Source: Viridibacillus sp050279675 (GTDB taxonomy: Bacteria > Bacillota > Bacilli > Bacillales_A > Planococcaceae). Taken from it: DNA of 64,000 nucleotides. Where the stretch lies: NCBI RefSeq assembly GCF_050279675.1, contig NZ_JBNNUK010000001.1, forward strand, positions 186,001 to 250,000, written 5' to 3'. This document shows positions 27,253 through 35,691 of the stretch, in pieces (within the stretch, counting starts at the first letter, position 1; each line of letters begins with the position of its first letter). A program made the position numbers and the translations under genes. A model generated the notes under the pieces. The model made no database searches. It saw only the letters and a list, made by a program, of their open reading frames with translations, and had not been told where the DNA came from.

Positions 27253-27516
27253 ATGAAAATTACCAACTATGGCGTGAACGCTGTAAACCCATATAAAAAC
27301 CAGCCTGTAAAATCTGATTTTGCTAATAAATCGGTAGCGAATAAGGCAGATCAGCTAGAGATTTCATCAGCTGCAAAAGATCTTCAAGGAATCGTCAGCT
27401 ATGCAGATGAAAGAGCTGAACGTGTACAAGCGTTAAAAGCACAAATCCAAGAGGGCAATTATAAAGTAGATGCAAAACAAGTCGCTTCAGATTTAATGAA
27501 ATATTATCGCCCATAA
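27253..27516 (+). CDS. flgM: FlgM anti-sigma-D factor
   Basis: An 87-aa protein that binds and blocks the flagellar sigma factor until the hook-basal body is complete. The C-terminal signature RAERVQALKAQIQEGNYKVDAKQVASDLMKYY is typical of FlgM, with a disordered polar N-terminal half. GAGAGGAGG precedes the ATG. First gene of flgM-flgN-flgK-flgL. Confidence 0.95.
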   Translation: MKITNYGVNAVNPYKNQPVKSDFANKSVANKADQLEISSAAKDLQGIVSYADERAERVQALKAQIQEGNYKVDAKQVASDLMKYYRP

Positions 27517-27534
27517 GCAAAAGGAGTATGAGAA

Positions 27535-28026
27535 ATGTCCATTGAAATGATTTTATCTATTTTGGATAAATTAGAAAAAATGCATAAGAGCCTGTTAGAA
27601 CTTGCATATCACAAAACGGAGTTCATCAAAACAGGAGACATGGACGGACTCGATCAATTGCTCAAGGATGAGCAATCGCACGTAGCTGCCATCACACAGC
27701 TCGAGCAACAACGTCAGCAAGTGGTAACGGATTACCTTAAGGCAAAAGGAATTGCCTCTGCTGAACATGCAACTGTCGCTCAAGTAATGGAAGTAGCTGA
27801 TACGCCAATTGAACAACTCAAATTAGACGAAGCACGCAAAAAACTGCTACTCGTCATCGAAACTCTTAAGCACCAAAACGACCTAAACCAAAAAATGATT
27901 TTCCAATCACTACAATTCGTCAACATGACACTAGATATGCTGCGCCCGCAACCAGATCAAATCAACTACTCACAAACCCAAGTTCGCGGCAGTAACTTAA
28001 AAACAAATTTTGACTCACAAGCATAG
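27535..28026 (+). CDS. flgN: FlgN flagellar export chaperone
   Basis: A 163-aa mostly helical protein of the FlgN/YvyG family, predicted to escort FlgK and FlgL to the flagellar export gate. It lies 18 bp after flgM and 21 bp before flgK. Conserved features are the N-terminal helix (MILSILDKLEKMHKSLLELAYHKTEFIKTGD) and a C-terminal helix region (NQKMIFQSLQFVNMTLDML). The tail NYSQTQVRGSNLKTNFDSQA is polar and probably flexible. Confidence 0.92.
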   Translation: MSIEMILSILDKLEKMHKSLLELAYHKTEFIKTGDMDGLDQLLKDEQSHVAAITQLEQQRQQVVTDYLKAKGIASAEHATVAQVMEVADTPIEQLKLDEARKKLLLVIETLKHQNDLNQKMIFQSLQFVNMTLDMLRPQPDQINYSQTQVRGSNLKTNFDSQA

Positions 28027-28047
28027 AAAAACAGAGGAGGAAATAAA

Positions 28048-29634
28048 ATGCGCTCCACATTTATGGGATTAGAAACAAGTAAACGAGGCCTATACACACA
28101 ACAAAGTGCCCTATATACAACAGGCCACAACATTTCGAATGCTAATACAATTGGCTACTCTCGCCAACGTATTAACATGCAAGCAACACTAGGTTATCCT
28201 GGGGCTGGTCTTAACGCTCCAAAGACTCCTGGCCATATTGGTACTGGTGTAGAAGCAGGTTCCGTACAACGTATTCGCGATGAGTTTATAGATAGGCAAT
28301 ATAGACAGGAAAACAATAAATTAGGCTATTGGCAATCCAAATCTGAAATTATCACACAGATGGAAGACGTCTTAAACGAACCATCAGATTACGGTTTATC
28401 CAAATCAATGGATGAATTTTGGGGATCTCTTGAAGATTTAAGCGCCCATCCAAATGACGGTGGAGCACGTGCGGTTGTCGTTCAGCGAGCTAAAGCAATA
28501 GCAGACTCATTTAACTATATGCATAAATCTCTTTCCGATATCCAAAAAAATACAGGAAAAGAAATTGGTGTTTCGTTGAAAGACGTAAACTCCATTCTTG
28601 AGCAAATTGCAAGTCTTAACAAACAAATACAAGCCGTCGAACCAAATGGCTATATGCCAAATGATTTGTATGATGCTCGTGATGTATTAATTGATAAACT
28701 GTCTAATTACTTTCCAATTGAAACACAAAGAGTACCTTCAGGTGGGAATGCTTTAGGTATTGCGGAAGGTTCATTAACAGTTTCGGTGAAATTAAATGGA
28801 AAAACTGTTGAATTAGTAAATGGAAAGGACTTCAAGCAATTTAGAACAACTCCATCAGAACCAACTGACGGTGTAACTCCTACTGGTGCAATTGAAGGAT
28901 TATCTCTTGTGACAATTGATGCAGCAGGTAATGCAACTGTTGCCGATACAATTGCCTTTTCAGATTTAAATGAAACAGGAAAATTAAAATCACTCATAAA
29001 TTCATATGGCTATATGGATAGCTCGATACCATCAGTTGAAAAAGGGCTTTTAACCGATATGATTGCGAAATTAAACTTAATGGCAAACTCATTTGCAGAG
29101 GAATTTAACAAGATTCATATGGGGGATGGATCTACTGACTATCCAAAAGGTTCAGATCTATATGGCAAAGAAGGTGGGGAATTCTTTGTTAGTACTACAG
29201 CAGGTGGTACAATAGACGCAGGCAATATTACGATTTCTAAAGATATTGTTGATGATCCCAACAAAATCGTAGCATCTGACTCAGCTCCAGGAACCCCTGA
29301 ACCAGGTAACGGTAAATTCGCTTTAAAACTAGCCAATATGAAATTTGCGAGTTTAGCCGCTTTAGGTAATACAAGTGTACAAACCTATTTCACAGGGCTC
29401 ATCGGACAACTTGGAGTAGATGGGCAACAAGCTTCAAAAATGCAATATAGTTCAGAGACATTACAACTTGCCGTATTAGAACGCCGTGCATCTGTAAGTT
29501 CTGTTTCACTAGATGAAGAAATGACGAATATGATTATGTTCCAACAAGCATACAATGCATCTGCTCGTATGATTACAGTGGTTGATGAAACGTTAGATAA
29601 AATAATTAACGGCATGGGCCGTACAGGACTTTAA
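28048..29634 (+). CDS. flgK: FlgK hook-filament junction protein (HAP1)
   Basis: A 528-aa secreted structural protein joining hook and filament. The N-terminus has the flagellar rod-type motif LYTTGHNISNANTIGYSRQRI; the C-terminal helix SVSLDEEMTNMIMFQQAYNASARMI is the matching D0 partner. The middle domain (about 200-420) is variable, as expected. AGAGGAGG precedes the ATG; flgL follows after 15 bp. Confidence 0.96.
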   Translation: MRSTFMGLETSKRGLYTQQSALYTTGHNISNANTIGYSRQRINMQATLGYPGAGLNAPKTPGHIGTGVEAGSVQRIRDEFIDRQYRQENNKLGYWQSKSEIITQMEDVLNEPSDYGLSKSMDEFWGSLEDLSAHPNDGGARAVVVQRAKAIADSFNYMHKSLSDIQKNTGKEIGVSLKDVNSILEQIASLNKQIQAVEPNGYMPNDLYDARDVLIDKLSNYFPIETQRVPSGGNALGIAEGSLTVSVKLNGKTVELVNGKDFKQFRTTPSEPTDGVTPTGAIEGLSLVTIDAAGNATVADTIAFSDLNETGKLKSLINSYGYMDSSIPSVEKGLLTDMIAKLNLMANSFAEEFNKIHMGDGSTDYPKGSDLYGKEGGEFFVSTTAGGTIDAGNITISKDIVDDPNKIVASDSAPGTPEPGNGKFALKLANMKFASLAALGNTSVQTYFTGLIGQLGVDGQQASKMQYSSETLQLAVLERRASVSSVSLDEEMTNMIMFQQAYNASARMITVVDETLDKIINGMGRTGL

Positions 29635-29649
29635 TAGGAGGAACATAAA

Positions 29650-30531
29650 ATGCGCGTAACCCAATCCATGCTTTCAAGCAATATGCTACGAAATTTATCG
29701 AACAGTTACTCGAAAATGGGGAAACTTCAAAGTCAAATTGAGTCGGGAAAAAAAATAACTCGCCCTTCTGATGATCCAGTCGTTGCGATGAAAGGAATCG
29801 ATTATCGAACTGCACTTGGACGAGTAGAACAATTCCAACGTAATATTGGTGAAGTTAATAACTGGCTAGACAGTACGGACGATGCTTTTGATAAAGTAGG
29901 TTCATCTCTGCAACGTGTACAGGAGCTAGTGACACAAGGGGCGAACGGTACTTTAACCGATGAAGATAGGGAGAAAATTCAAATTGAATTAGATCAGATT
30001 CAACAACATATCCAGAATATGGCGAATTCAAAAGTTGGGGATAAATATTTATTTAGTGGTACGCTAACGACTACGCCCTTATACGACGCTACAAATGGAT
30101 ATCCAGCAACTAGCGGAGATCCGACAAACCCTACTCCATTTGAAAAAAGTGTAGAAATTGAAGTGTTTGACGGAATTACCTTAAAAGTAAATACAAATGC
30201 CGTTGATGTATTTAAAAGTATAGATAAAATGTTCGAAGACATTAAATCCGGTGCCATAGATTTCAGCCAGGCAATCGGCGAAATTCAAAGTCAAACAGAT
30301 GAAATCTTAACAATCCGTGCTGACATAGGTGCACGTCAAAATCGTGTAGAACTAATGGATAATCGTCTACAAACACAAGAGGTTATTGCGACAAAACAAA
30401 TGTCTCAAAACGAAGACGTTGAATATGACAAAGCCATTACAGATATGATTACTCAAGAATCCATTCATCGTGCAGCCCTTTCAGTTGGCGCTCGTATACT
30501 TCAACCAACTTTAACTGACTTTTTACGTTAA
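29650..30531 (+). CDS. flgL: FlgL hook-filament junction protein (HAP3)
   Basis: A 293-aa flagellin-like junction protein between FlgK and the filament. N-terminal D0/D1 signature MRVTQSMLSSNMLRNLSNSY...ITRPSDDPVVAMKGI; C-terminal helix SVGARILQPTLTDFLR. AGGAGG precedes the ATG. It ends the flgK-flgL pair; a hairpin lies 65 bp downstream before yviE. Confidence 0.96.
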   Translation: MRVTQSMLSSNMLRNLSNSYSKMGKLQSQIESGKKITRPSDDPVVAMKGIDYRTALGRVEQFQRNIGEVNNWLDSTDDAFDKVGSSLQRVQELVTQGANGTLTDEDREKIQIELDQIQQHIQNMANSKVGDKYLFSGTLTTTPLYDATNGYPATSGDPTNPTPFEKSVEIEVFDGITLKVNTNAVDVFKSIDKMFEDIKSGAIDFSQAIGEIQSQTDEILTIRADIGARQNRVELMDNRLQTQEVIATKQMSQNEDVEYDKAITDMITQESIHRAALSVGARILQPTLTDFLR

Positions 30532-30595
30532 TATAAAATGCGGATGTCTCTAAATAAGAGGAATACATTCTTCTCGAGACACTTGGAAATACTAA

Positions 30596-30627
30596 AAAGC
30601 GTTTGGACACCATGTTCCAAACGCTTT
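30596..30627 (+). terminator. 12-bp hairpin between flgL and yviE, possible attenuator
   Basis: A perfect stem AAAGCGTTTGGA/TCCAAACGCTTT with an 8-nt loop. The trailing sequence CTTTTA is a poor T run, so termination is probably partial. It could lower yviE-fliW-csrA expression relative to flgKL or protect the upstream mRNA. Confidence 0.6.
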
Positions 30628-30648
30628 CTTTTAAAGGGGGACGAAAAG

Positions 30649-31203
30649 GTGAATATCCCAAAACTTCAAATACACTCAACAAGAGCACTGCTAGGACTCA
30701 ACATTCAAAAACCAGTCCAGCAAATTGAACAACCACAGGCAACTTTAGACATTCAGCAGCCTAAAGCGATTCAAACAATGCAAACGACAAAACCAAAACT
30801 TTCAATTGATACAGAACAAGCGCGTGCTGATATCGACTTGAAAAGCGTCCGCAGAAGAATGGAAGAGTTTGCAGCAGATGGTCACCAAGGCGTTCTAGAA
30901 GGCATCGGTCGCCGTGCAGAACAAGGTGGCGAACTAATGAGAATCGAAAATGGTGGAAATCCGATTAAATCACAAGCTCATTCATCTGGTCGTCAACCTT
31001 ATTCGGGCTTAGGTATTCAATTCGTTCCATCCTATGGTAGTGTGAAAATCAGTTTTGAGCCCGGAAGTGTAGATATTCGTGTGGAACCACAACAAGTCAT
31101 CAACAACTCTAGAGCAAATAAGCCGATCCATAACTACACGCCTGGAAAAGTAACGGGCGAGATGATCCAATATGCCACTCTTGATATAGATTGGCTTTTA
31201 TAA
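30649..31203 (+). CDS. yviE: YviE/DUF6470 family protein of the flagellar cluster
   Basis: A 184-aa protein between flgL and fliW, the position of yviE in B. subtilis. The sequence is IPKLQIHSTRALLGLN at the start, then repeated QIEQPQATLDIQQPKA-like beta segments, KPKLSIDTEQARADIDLKS and a C-terminal VDIRVEPQQV...YTPGKVTGEMI. Function unknown. GTG at 30649 lies 8 nt after AAAGGGGG; the open frame extending to 30538 would run through the hairpin and is rejected. fliW follows after 13 bp. Confidence 0.85.
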   Translation: MNIPKLQIHSTRALLGLNIQKPVQQIEQPQATLDIQQPKAIQTMQTTKPKLSIDTEQARADIDLKSVRRRMEEFAADGHQGVLEGIGRRAEQGGELMRIENGGNPIKSQAHSSGRQPYSGLGIQFVPSYGSVKISFEPGSVDIRVEPQQVINNSRANKPIHNYTPGKVTGEMIQYATLDIDWLL

Positions 31204-31216
31204 GGAGCTAAATAAG

Positions 31217-31654
31217 ATGAAAATACAAACAGCCTATATGGGTGAAATAGAAGTGGAAGCATCACAAATCATTTACTTTGAACATGGCATCCCGGGATTC
31301 GAAGATGAAAAACAGTTCGTATTACTACCAGTAGAGAGCAATGACATGTTTTTCGTATTGCAATCACTCGAAACAGCAGAACTAGCATTTATCATCACTA
31401 ATCCATACACCGTCACAACAAATTATAGTTTTGAATTAGAAGATTCGATTGTACATGCCTTGCAAATTCAGGATGAAAAGGAAGTAGCGATCTTTGCAAT
31501 TGTTTCTCTGAAAGAAACAATTGAACAATCGACTATCAATTTAAAAGCGCCAATCGTCTTAAATACAACAAACTATAAAGCAAAACAAGTTATTTTAAAT
31601 AATGAAAACTTTGCGATTCGTCACCTACTTTCTACAGAAAGCATAAAGGGGTGA
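31217..31654 (+). CDS. fliW: FliW flagellar assembly factor, CsrA antagonist
   Basis: A 145-aa cytosolic beta-barrel protein. FliW binds either free flagellin or CsrA; when flagellin is exported, freed FliW sequesters CsrA and hag translation rises. Motifs: IIYFEHGIPGFEDEKQFVLLP near the N-terminus and NLKAPIVLN...AKQVIL in the C-terminal part. AAGGAG is placed before the ATG; csrA begins 4 bp after the stop. Confidence 0.96.
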   Translation: MKIQTAYMGEIEVEASQIIYFEHGIPGFEDEKQFVLLPVESNDMFFVLQSLETAELAFIITNPYTVTTNYSFELEDSIVHALQIQDEKEVAIFAIVSLKETIEQSTINLKAPIVLNTTNYKAKQVILNNENFAIRHLLSTESIKG

Positions 31655-31658
31655 TTTC

Positions 31659-31868
31659 ATGTTAGTTTTATCACGTAAAGTCGGAGAAACAATTTGGATT
31701 GGGGAAGAAGTGGAAATCGTTATCTCAGAAGTAAAAGGCGATCAAGTCAAAATCGGCATTCGTGCCCCACGAAATATCGACGTCATCCGTGGCGAATTAA
31801 GAGAAGATGTCTCTACTTCCAATACAGAAGCGGTCATCCAAAATCTTGATATATTTAAACCGAAATAA
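31659..31868 (+). CDS. csrA: CsrA translational regulator
   Basis: A 69-aa RNA-binding dimer. MLVLSRKVGETIWIG is the conserved first strand and the helix after residue 45 carries the RNA-binding arginine region (RAPRNIDVIRGELRE). It represses hag translation by binding GGA motifs in the leader. The gene is coupled to fliW and stands immediately upstream of hag; its target hairpin is visible at 32006-32023. Confidence 0.97.
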   Translation: MLVLSRKVGETIWIGEEVEIVISEVKGDQVKIGIRAPRNIDVIRGELREDVSTSNTEAVIQNLDIFKPK

Positions 31869-31918
31869 TAGTCATTAAAGATGTCGACAAAAAAAATAAA
31901 AAATAATTCAAAAACTAT

Positions 31919-31944
31919 TAAACATATAAAATAGCTTCCGATAA
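31919..31944 (+). promoter_or_regulatory. Sigma-D promoter of hag
   Basis: TAAA-N14-TCCGATAA closely matches TAAA-N15-GCCGATAA. Transcription would start near 31951, giving a leader of about 97 nt. Confidence 0.85.
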
Positions 31945-31956
31945 TATCTATGTAAG

Positions 31957-32042
31957 CAAGAAAAACGGGTCCTACCGGCTCCTATTCTTGACTAAATACA
32001 AATTGTTCACATGGATGTGAACAACATATTCCAAGGAGGAAA
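31957..32042 (+). promoter_or_regulatory. hag leader with CsrA-binding hairpin
   Basis: Two hairpins: a longer one closed by CAAGAA/TTCTTG (31957-31990) with an inner CGG/CCG, and GTTCAC-ATGGAT-GTGAAC (32006-32023), which presents GGA in a hexaloop. ACATGGATGT matches the CsrA consensus ACARGGAUGU at 9 of 10 bases. The second GGA is in the ribosome site AAGGAGGAA at 32034-32042. This is the two-site arrangement known for B. subtilis hag repression. Confidence 0.8.
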
Positions 32043-32047
32043 CAAAC

Positions 32048-32884
32048 ATGATTATCAATCACAATATCGCAGCACTTAACACACACCGTCAATTAGGTAG
32101 CGCAACTAATGCACAATCTAAATCAATGGAGAAATTAGCTTCAGGTCTTCGTATTAACAGAGCTGGAGATGACGCTGCTGGACTTTCAATCTCTGAAAAA
32201 ATGCGTGGACAAATCCGTGGTTTAGACCAAGCTTCTCGTAACTCACAAGATGGTATCTCGTTAATTCAAACAGCTGAAGGTGCCTTGAATGAAACGCATT
32301 CAATCCTTCAACGTATGCGTGAACTAGCGGTTCAAGCTGGTAATGAAGGAACGAATCAAACTGAAGATTTTAAAGCCATTAGTGACGAGGTTACTCAATT
32401 ACAAAGTGAGCTAGATGGAATTGCTGAACGTACAGAATTTAATGGTAAAAAGTTGTTAGATGGTAAGTATGATTTTGATTTACAAATTGGAGCGAACACA
32501 AAACAACAACTTAATGTTAAAATTGAGTCTGGTGCTGGTAAAGGATTTAACTCAACAGACTTAGGTGTTGCAACTGGTGATTTAGTATGGGATGGAAAAA
32601 AAGCAAGCACTGATGCTAACTTAGCAAAAATTGATGCTGCAATTGGAAGTGTATCAAGTACTCGTTCAAATCTTGGAGCTAACCAAAACCGTCTTGAGCA
32701 TACAATCAATAATTTAAACAACGCATCTGAAAACCTAACTGCTGCGGAATCTCGTATTCGTGACGTTGACATGGCAAAAGAAATGATGGAACAAACTAAA
32801 AACTCTATTCTTTCTCAAGCAGCTCAATCAATGCTTGCTCAAGCCAACCAACAACCACAAGGCGTACTTCAATTATTACGTTAA
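32048..32884 (+). CDS. hag: Flagellin (Hag/FliC)
   Basis: A 278-aa filament protein. D0/D1 ends are fully conserved: MIINHNIAALNTHRQLG and LRINRAGDDAAGLSISEKM at the N-terminus; NLTAAESRIRDVDMAKEMME and ANQQPQGVLQLLR at the C-terminus. The central variable part is short (about residues 150-205, with several lysines), so the filament has only a small outer domain. Expression is set by a sigma-D promoter and CsrA. The next gene encodes a flagellin lysine methylase, so surface lysines here are candidate methylation sites. Confidence 0.98.
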   Translation: MIINHNIAALNTHRQLGSATNAQSKSMEKLASGLRINRAGDDAAGLSISEKMRGQIRGLDQASRNSQDGISLIQTAEGALNETHSILQRMRELAVQAGNEGTNQTEDFKAISDEVTQLQSELDGIAERTEFNGKKLLDGKYDFDLQIGANTKQQLNVKIESGAGKGFNSTDLGVATGDLVWDGKKASTDANLAKIDAAIGSVSSTRSNLGANQNRLEHTINNLNNASENLTAAESRIRDVDMAKEMMEQTKNSILSQAAQSMLAQANQQPQGVLQLLR

Positions 32885-32899
32885 TCTATATACTTTTCG

Positions 32900-32939
32900 A
32901 AAGAGAATTGGGATATTTCCCAATCTCTTTCTTTTTTTA
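32900..32939 (+). terminator. Terminator of hag
   Basis: AAAGAGA(A)TTGGG pairs with CCCAATCTCTTT, followed by CTTTTTTT. Confidence 0.93.
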
Positions 32940-33023
32940 CAACACTAAAATAGACATCTTAATAAACTCCCTATGTATAAGGCATCGATTTTAGTGGTGT
33001 AACCTAAGAAGGAGCGTAATCAT

Positions 33024-34268
33024 ATGACACAAAAGACTAAAACTAGACCTATACTTACCCCACAATACATGAGTGATTTTTCTTGCATAGGTTCTGCTTG
33101 CGAAGATACTTGCTGTGCTGGATGGCGAGTAGAGATAGATGAGGATACTTACAAACAATATAGAAAAACACGTGATATTGAATTAAAACCTCTGCTAGAC
33201 AAAAAAGTTACTAGACAGCGTTCTAAAGCTTCATCAGCAGCATATGCTAAAATCCAAATGGATAAAGAAGGTAAATGTTCATTTTTAAATGAGGAAAATC
33301 TATGTAAGATCCAGTTGAACCTAGGGCCTGATTTACTTTCTAATACATGTGCAATATACCCAAGAACATTAAATAAGGTTAACGGGATTATAGAAAAATC
33401 ATTAACACTGTCTTGCCCAGAGGCGGCTCGTTTAGCATTATTAAATCCAAAAGGAATGGAATTCGAACAATTAGAAGAACATTCAGATACACGTGGCTAT
33501 ATTTCAAAGCAAATGGTTACCACAAATCCAAAGTTAAAAATCAATGTACAAAGCTATTTTTGGGAGTTGCGTATTTTTAGTATCCAAGTACTTCAAGATC
33601 GTTCATATACTTTATCGGAAAGATTAATTATTGTTGGAATGTTTATTAAAAAGGTACAAGAGCTTGTTGACAATGGGGACGTTCATCTTATTCCTGATAA
33701 CATAGTACGGTATACGAATTTAATGGCGAATAAAGGAATAAAGGAATTGCTCTCTACCGTTTCCTCAAATATACAAATCCAAATTGAACTCTGTAAAGTT
33801 CTCGTAGACGCCCGCTTTAAGCAAGGTGTTAACAATCCTAGGTATATTGAGTGTTTACAAGAAATGCTGTTGGGTATTCAATATACAGAGGAAGCTAAGA
33901 TTGAAGAAGTAACTAAAAAGTACGAAGAGTCATACGAATTATTTTATGAACCTTTTATGAGCGAGCATGAGTATATTTTAGAAAATTATCTTGTAAACCA
34001 TGTGTTTAAGAATATGTTTCCATTGGGGCTAAAAACGCCATTTGAAGATTATGTAATGTTAGTAATACACTATTCAATGATTAAGTTGCATTTGATTGGT
34101 TTGGCGGGGTTCCATAAAGGATTAACTACAGATATAGTAATTAAACTAATCCAGTCCTTTGCAAAGACTATTGAACACAACGGTAACTACTTAAGTAAAG
34201 TATCGGATTTTTTAAAGGATAATGGATTTAACACCATGGCTTATATGACTATTTTAGTAAAGAATTAG
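33024..34268 (+). CDS. fliB: FliB-type flagellin lysine-N-methylase
   Basis: A 414-aa cytosolic protein of the FliB family, which N-methylates lysines of flagellin. The N-terminal part carries the cysteine-rich signature CIGSACEDTCCAGW (residues about 20-33), then CSFLNEENLCKIQ, CAIYPRTLN and LSCPEAAR; in the family these cysteines bind an iron-sulfur cluster. AAGGAG precedes the ATG. It lies 140 bp after hag behind the hag terminator, so it likely has its own promoter. B. subtilis lacks it. Methylase activity is inferred from the family. Confidence 0.9.
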   Translation: MTQKTKTRPILTPQYMSDFSCIGSACEDTCCAGWRVEIDEDTYKQYRKTRDIELKPLLDKKVTRQRSKASSAAYAKIQMDKEGKCSFLNEENLCKIQLNLGPDLLSNTCAIYPRTLNKVNGIIEKSLTLSCPEAARLALLNPKGMEFEQLEEHSDTRGYISKQMVTTNPKLKINVQSYFWELRIFSIQVLQDRSYTLSERLIIVGMFIKKVQELVDNGDVHLIPDNIVRYTNLMANKGIKELLSTVSSNIQIQIELCKVLVDARFKQGVNNPRYIECLQEMLLGIQYTEEAKIEEVTKKYEESYELFYEPFMSEHEYILENYLVNHVFKNMFPLGLKTPFEDYVMLVIHYSMIKLHLIGLAGFHKGLTTDIVIKLIQSFAKTIEHNGNYLSKVSDFLKDNGFNTMAYMTILVKN

Positions 34269-34327
34269 TTGGACGAAAAGTACTCATTAAAAGAAATTAA
34301 ATGAATAAACGAAACTGGTGATTTTGA

Positions 34328-34714
34328 TTGAAACACTTAACAGAAGAACAATTGCATCTATGTCAGCAGTACTTAAACACAGTGTTTGGTATTGAAGAGG
34401 GGTTCGAATATGTCAAAGCTAGTTTTACTGATTTCAGTAAAACTGAAGGTGATTTAGTTTTATCTGATATTATTCAATCATTCTTCTCAATTGCCCAAAC
34501 AAATATATTGCTTGAACGATTATTTATTGATGATAAAAAAATTCAACAAGCGATCAAACAATTTAAAGAAGTGACCGAAGCAGCTTTTATGTTAGAAGGT
34601 CATTTTGATCATTATGATACGAGAGTCAAGGTTGTAAATGATAATCTATATCCAACATTTTTTGCTTGGAGTGAATCTATTCAGGTTGCTTTGTCTAGAA
34701 ATGTCACACAATAA
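34328..34714 (+). CDS. Uncharacterised 128-aa protein in the flagellar cluster
   Basis: I do not recognise this protein. It is predicted mostly helical, acidic and soluble, with no signal peptide or membrane segment: HLTEEQLHLCQQYLNTVFGI, GDLVLSDIIQSFFSIAQTN, IQQAIKQFKEVTEAAFMLEG. The start is TTG with only a weak GGTG nearby, so the exact start is uncertain. It follows fliB after 59 bp with no terminator between, suggesting co-transcription. A chaperone or adaptor for flagellin or FliB is possible by position only. Confidence 0.65.
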   Translation: MKHLTEEQLHLCQQYLNTVFGIEEGFEYVKASFTDFSKTEGDLVLSDIIQSFFSIAQTNILLERLFIDDKKIQQAIKQFKEVTEAAFMLEGHFDHYDTRVKVVNDNLYPTFFAWSESIQVALSRNVTQ

Positions 34715-34855
34715 TGTGTTCTCTAGGTGTCTATATGCCCCCGAGTAATAAGAAAAATTTTTTGGGTAAACATAGGGTGAAGATATAGTCTATTCTATAA
34801 TCGAAAGACATAGTTGTAAGTCAAGCCAACCAATAACTACAAGGAGTTCTTTAAC

Positions 34856-34886
34856 AAAGATCATGGAATTAATCCATGGTCTTTTA
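34856..34886 (+). terminator. Probable terminator of the fliB unit
   Basis: A 12-bp stem AAAGATCATGGA/TCCATGGTCTTT with one G-T pair and a 5-nt loop; the T run is short. Confidence 0.6.
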
Positions 34887-34902
34887 AATTTCGGTAATAT
34901 AA

Positions 34903-35167
34903 ATGGCAAATAGTAAGTGTAATTATACCGGAATTCATTTCCGTTATTTGTAATAGTTATGATATATTGTGAAACTAATTCAGAAAAAATTGTAGAAATC
35001 ACACTTACTAGATAGATTTTTGACGCATCTAAAAAAATCTTATACGAAAGATACTTTGAAAATGAAGCGGGTTTGAGAGCGATAGAAATCATAAAAGATA
35101 TGGCGACTTTGCACTGGAAATTAATGAACTGGTCAAGTTGATAATGAAAATGTTAAAACTATTATGA
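34903..35167 (+). pseudogene. Possible remnant of a decayed coding sequence
   Basis: Within the 977-bp gap 34715-35691, one frame reads as protein-like text interrupted by a TAG (TNSEKIVEITLTR, stop, IFDASKKILYERYFENEAG) and then continues sensibly after a +1 shift (GDFALEINELVKLIMKMLKLL). The amino-acid composition looks coding, but no intact start or stop pair exists and I cannot name the family. The rest of the gap holds a weak hairpin near 35387-35415, the flaG promoter and nothing else I can support. Confidence 0.3.
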
Positions 35168-35626
35168 ATTTATTTAATTAGATTTTGTACTAGGTACCAA
35201 CATGTATTTGGAGAATAAACGTGCTTAATTAGAGTAGAGTAATTGTGTTGTACACCACTTTAAGAATGTTAGATTTCGTCGAATTTATTTTGTCAAAGTT
35301 GGATATATAAATATAGCGGTGCTAGTCACCCGAACAAAAGTGAAAGTTCAAACAAACACGTTTGTCTGAATAATTGATGTAACTTATCCCTTGGACTTCG
35401 TTTTGGGGGATTTTAGTTTTGAAAAATAGAGAATAAATCAATCGGTAATTAAACCTTAACGAAAGTGAAGGATTAATAAATATGTTAATTTTAATGATCT
35501 GGAAATTACGATTCTTTAGATGAGAAAATAATATGAAATTTGTTGAAAATACTTTAATTTACGCCAAACTTGTCCTCAACAAATAAAGTAACTATGGATA
35601 AATTTTCTTATTTGGATAATTTTTAT

Positions 35627-35652
35627 TAAAATCATTCATTCTCACCCGATAT
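35627..35652 (+). promoter_or_regulatory. Sigma-D promoter of flaG-fliD-fliS-fliT
   Basis: TAAA-N14-CCCGATAT, one mismatch to the extended -10 element GCCGATAW, 40 bp before the flaG start codon. Confidence 0.75.
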
Positions 35653-35691
35653 AAACGCTAAGAGTATGTATATAAAAGGAGGTAAGTTTGT

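Noticed and set aside
34790..35092. 100-aa minus-strand frame in the gap before flaG
   Set aside because: No ribosome site and low-complexity hydrophobic text; plus-strand debris explains the coding-like signal better.
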